NCBI GenBank assembly: GCA_946999385.1
Contig: CAMQCZ010000004.1
Coordinates: forward strand, 36,825 to 100,824
From: an uncultured Lachnoanaerobaculum sp.
GTDB lineage: Bacteria; Bacillota; Clostridia; Lachnospirales; Lachnospiraceae
Reading direction: 5' to 3'
Length of the DNA stretch: 64,000 nt
The notes beneath the pieces are model-generated. The model saw nothing but the letters and a program-made list of their open reading frames with translations. It was not told the origin of the DNA and made no database searches. The position numbers and the translations under genes are program-made. Below, in pieces: positions 62,169 through 64,000 of the stretch; positions within the stretch are counted from its first letter, which is position 1, and every line of letters starts with the position of its first letter.

Positions 62169-63578
62169 TTGAATTTTGATATAAATAATAAATTTAAAAA
62201 AGATGATATTATTGAAGTGGATATAATTGATTATAATAATGATGGAGAAGGCATTGGGAAAACTGATGCCTTTACTTGGTTTATAAAAGATGCAGTGGTA
62301 GGAGATAAAGTAAAAGCCAAAGCTCTAAAGTTTAAGAAAAATTATGGATATGCTAAGCTTATAGATATTTTAGTTGCAAGTGAAGAAAGAGTAAAAGCAC
62401 CTTGCTATATTTCAAGACAATGTGGAGGCTGTCAATTACAGGAAAGCTCTTATGAATTACAACTAAAATTCAAAGAAAATAAAGTATTTTCAAATTTAAA
62501 AAGAATAGGTTTATTTGAAGAAAATACTTATAAATATGAAGGTATTATAGGAATGGAGGAACCATTTCGATATAGAAATAAAGCTATTTTTCCTATAGCT
62601 TATGATAAGACCGGTGATATTATAAGCGGATTTTTTGCAAGAAGAACACATAATATTATAAGGGTTGAGGATTGTCTTATAGGAACTAAAGAAAATAAAG
62701 AAATTTTAAAAATAATAATAGAGTTTATTAAAAAATATAATATAGAAATATATGATGAAAAATCAAATAGAGGAATAATTAGAAATATACTTATTAGAAA
62801 AGGATTTTATACCAATCAAATAATGGTATGTGTAATTATTAATGCAAATAAATTAAAATATAGTGAAAAATTAGTAGAAAAATTAGTAAATATAGATGAT
62901 GTAAAAAGTATTTGTATAAATATTAATAAAGAAAATACAAATGTTGTTTTAGGTAAAAAAACTGTTACTATATATGGAAAATCTTATATAGAAGATTATA
63001 TAGGAGATATAAAATTTAAAATTTCAGCTTTATCCTTCTTTCAAGTAAATCCTAAGCAAACTTATAAATTATATTCCAAGGTTTTAGAATATGCAGGATT
63101 GAGCGGCAATGAAATTGTATGGGATTTATATTGTGGGATAGGAAGTATTTCTTTATTTTTAGCAAGAAAATCAAAGTATGTTTATGGAATAGAGATTGTA
63201 GAGGATGCAATAATAGATGCTAAAGAAAATGCCAGGATAAATAAGATAAATAATGCTATATTTTACGTTGGTAAGGCTGAAGAGCTTTTACCAAAATTTT
63301 ATGAAAATAGAGATTTGTGTGATGAAAATAAATTTAAGCCGGATGTAATTGTTGTTGATCCTCCTAGAAAAGGATGCGATAAAGCTTGTCTTGATACAAT
63401 GATTAAGATGAATGCAAAAAAAATAGTTTATGTTAGTTGTGAATCTGCCAGTTTAGCAAGGGACTTGAGATATTTATGTGAAAATGCATATGAATTAAAA
63501 AGCTTATGTATAGTTGATCAATTTCCGCATACAACGCATGTGGAATCTATAGCGTTGATACAAAGAGTGAAATCGTGA
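62169..63578 (+). CDS. rlmD: 23S rRNA (uracil-C5)-methyltransferase, RlmD/RlmCD type
   Basis: A 469-residue SAM-dependent rRNA m5U methyltransferase. The N-terminal TRAM domain is followed by the [4Fe-4S] site C79, C85 and C88 in CYISRQCGGCQLQ. SAM-binding motif WDLYCGIGSISLFLA, then VVVDPPRKGCD, and the nucleophilic cysteine in YVSCES complete the set. The start is TTG 62169 with AAGAGGTG upstream. Low-GC Gram-positives usually carry one or two such genes that modify U747 and/or U1939; which is modified here is unknown. Confidence 0.93.
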   Translation: MNFDINNKFKKDDIIEVDIIDYNNDGEGIGKTDAFTWFIKDAVVGDKVKAKALKFKKNYGYAKLIDILVASEERVKAPCYISRQCGGCQLQESSYELQLKFKENKVFSNLKRIGLFEENTYKYEGIIGMEEPFRYRNKAIFPIAYDKTGDIISGFFARRTHNIIRVEDCLIGTKENKEILKIIIEFIKKYNIEIYDEKSNRGIIRNILIRKGFYTNQIMVCVIINANKLKYSEKLVEKLVNIDDVKSICININKENTNVVLGKKTVTIYGKSYIEDYIGDIKFKISALSFFQVNPKQTYKLYSKVLEYAGLSGNEIVWDLYCGIGSISLFLARKSKYVYGIEIVEDAIIDAKENARINKINNAIFYVGKAEELLPKFYENRDLCDENKFKPDVIVVDPPRKGCDKACLDTMIKMNAKKIVYVSCESASLARDLRYLCENAYELKSLCIVDQFPHTTHVESIALIQRVKS

Positions 63579-63697
63579 AAATCCTGCATTTTAAGCAGTT
63601 TTATAAGCATTTTGTCTTCGATAAAGATGAAGAAGGATACGTCAAAAAGACTCAAAAAAACTACATTGATGTAAGAGTAGTTTTAAGACTAGTATGA
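63575..63697 (+). CDS. Possible small ORF overlapping the rlmD stop
   Basis: A 40-codon frame starts with GTG 63575 overlapping the rlmD stop (GTGA) and ends at TGA 63697. It is basic and hydrophobic (begins VKILHFKQFYKHF) with no recognised family. It may be a chance frame or the remnant of a longer gene; no independent ribosome site is visible. Confidence 0.2.
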   Translation: MKILHFKQFYKHFVFDKDEEGYVKKTQKNYIDVRVVLRLV

Positions 63698-63884
63698 GGA
63701 AACACAAAAAATATAATCACCCCACTTTGTACTTTCTACAAGAGTGGCTTAAAAGGCTGCTCTTTTTTTATTGAAAGGGAGTAAGGATTCGTTACATCCT
63801 TTTCAAAATACAAACTCTCATAGCCAATTTTATATATTCGCTTTTATAACATATAATAAAAGCGTAAACGAGAGGAGGCGGACT
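63698..63884 (+). promoter_or_regulatory. Spacer with terminator and autoregulatory-type promoter
   Basis: No gene. An intrinsic terminator at 63741-63769 has an 8-10 bp stem with G-U pairs and seven Ts. Its left arm can alternatively pair with CCACTTTGTA just upstream, so a terminator/antiterminator switch is possible. Further on, TTTATA (63829-63834), a 17-nt gap and TATAAT (63852-63857) form a promoter whose -10 box lies between CGCTTTTAT (63839-63847) and its exact complement (63856-63864). AGAGGAGG (63871-63878) is the ribosome site for the gene below. Confidence 0.6.
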
Positions 63885-64000
63885 ATGGATATACTTAAAG
63901 AATATATACAAGAAAATTTAGTAATCACTAATAAAGAAGCAGAATAACTTGGATATACTAGGCATAATTTATCAGAATTAACAAAAATCGGACAATTAGA
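63885..64000 (+). pseudogene. AbiEi-like antitoxin N-terminus interrupted by a stop codon (window edge)
   Basis: From ATG 63885 the first 20 codons (MDILKEYIQEN, then ITNKEAE) are followed by TAA at 63945, and the same frame continues as LGYTRHNLSELTKIGQL to the window end. Read across the stop, this matches the winged-helix N-terminus of AbiEi-type antitoxins and related regulators (ITTKEAxELGxSRxxLxxLxxxGxL). A CAA-to-TAA change would explain the break. Promoter, palindromic operator and ribosome site are all intact. Either the gene is inactivated or a shorter protein restarts downstream; the remainder and any AbiEii toxin gene lie outside the window. Confidence 0.55.

Noticed and set aside
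1..64000. CRISPR array, rRNA or tRNA genes, complete insertion sequence, prophage
   Set aside because: No regularly spaced repeats, no recognisable tRNA or rRNA sequence, and no transposase or integrase-like product were seen anywhere in the window.

Overview
The window is a 64-kb piece of an AT-rich genome (by eye roughly 30% G+C) from an anaerobic low-GC Gram-positive bacterium, most likely a member of the Clostridia. Support for this comes from the electron-bifurcating NfnAB pair, the rel-hemZ-hisS-aspS cluster, the classical rimP-nusA-rnpM-ylxQ-infB-rbfA-nrnA-truB-ribF block, split B12-dependent methionine synthase, and a sortase-assembled pilus. Gene content and composition remind me of oral Peptostreptococcaceae-like anaerobes (Peptoanaerobacter / Eubacterium yurii / Filifactor relatives), but that placement is a guess. 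Almost all genes lie on the + strand; the one clear exception is a dihydroorotase-like gene.

Layout. 1-6.2 kb: metabolism (pyk 3' part, lysA, Nudix, divergent folA, nfnAB). 6.3-13.8 kb: surface proteolysis: a membrane-anchored low-complexity protein and a 1616-residue subtilisin-like protease, driven by a near-consensus promoter flanked by two matching 15-bp palindromes, then an active HtrA. 13.8-22.3 kb: the translation/transcription-factor operon from rimP to ribF, with a terminator-like hairpin at its head. 22.3-26.2 kb: convergent amidohydrolase with a damaged active site, then a three-gene polar amino-acid ABC importer. 26.3-26.9 kb: remnant of a DNA cytosine-5 methyltransferase and a spacer with a nine-G tract. 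26.85-44.6 kb: pilus island: a 3871-residue adhesin (CnaB-like domains interleaved with four F5/8C discoidin-like domains), a major pilin with a YPK motif, a minor pilin, and three tandem class C sortases. 44.6-52.2 kb: rel, metallo-beta-lactamase hydrolase, hemZ, hisS, aspS. 52.3-59.8 kb: an OmpR-type two-component system, the MetH reactivation protein, MetH, and a U32 peptidase family protein. 59.8-63.6 kb: an HtrA-like protein that has lost its catalytic triad, YhaM-type exoribonuclease, RlmD-type rRNA methyltransferase. 63.6-64 kb: a spacer with a terminator and the start of an AbiEi-like antitoxin gene interrupted by a nonsense codon.

Working together: the pilus island encodes its own shaft, accessory subunits and polymerising sortases. 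The giant adhesin carries a sorting signal that has lost the usual Leu-Pro, and the spacer before it holds a G9 tract that could make expression phase-variable. This island is the most distinctive system in the window. The other points worth checking are the twin-operator subtilase promoter, the pseudo-HtrA, the catalytically degraded dihydroorotase-like protein and the broken antitoxin gene. No rRNA, tRNA, CRISPR array or insertion sequence was seen.
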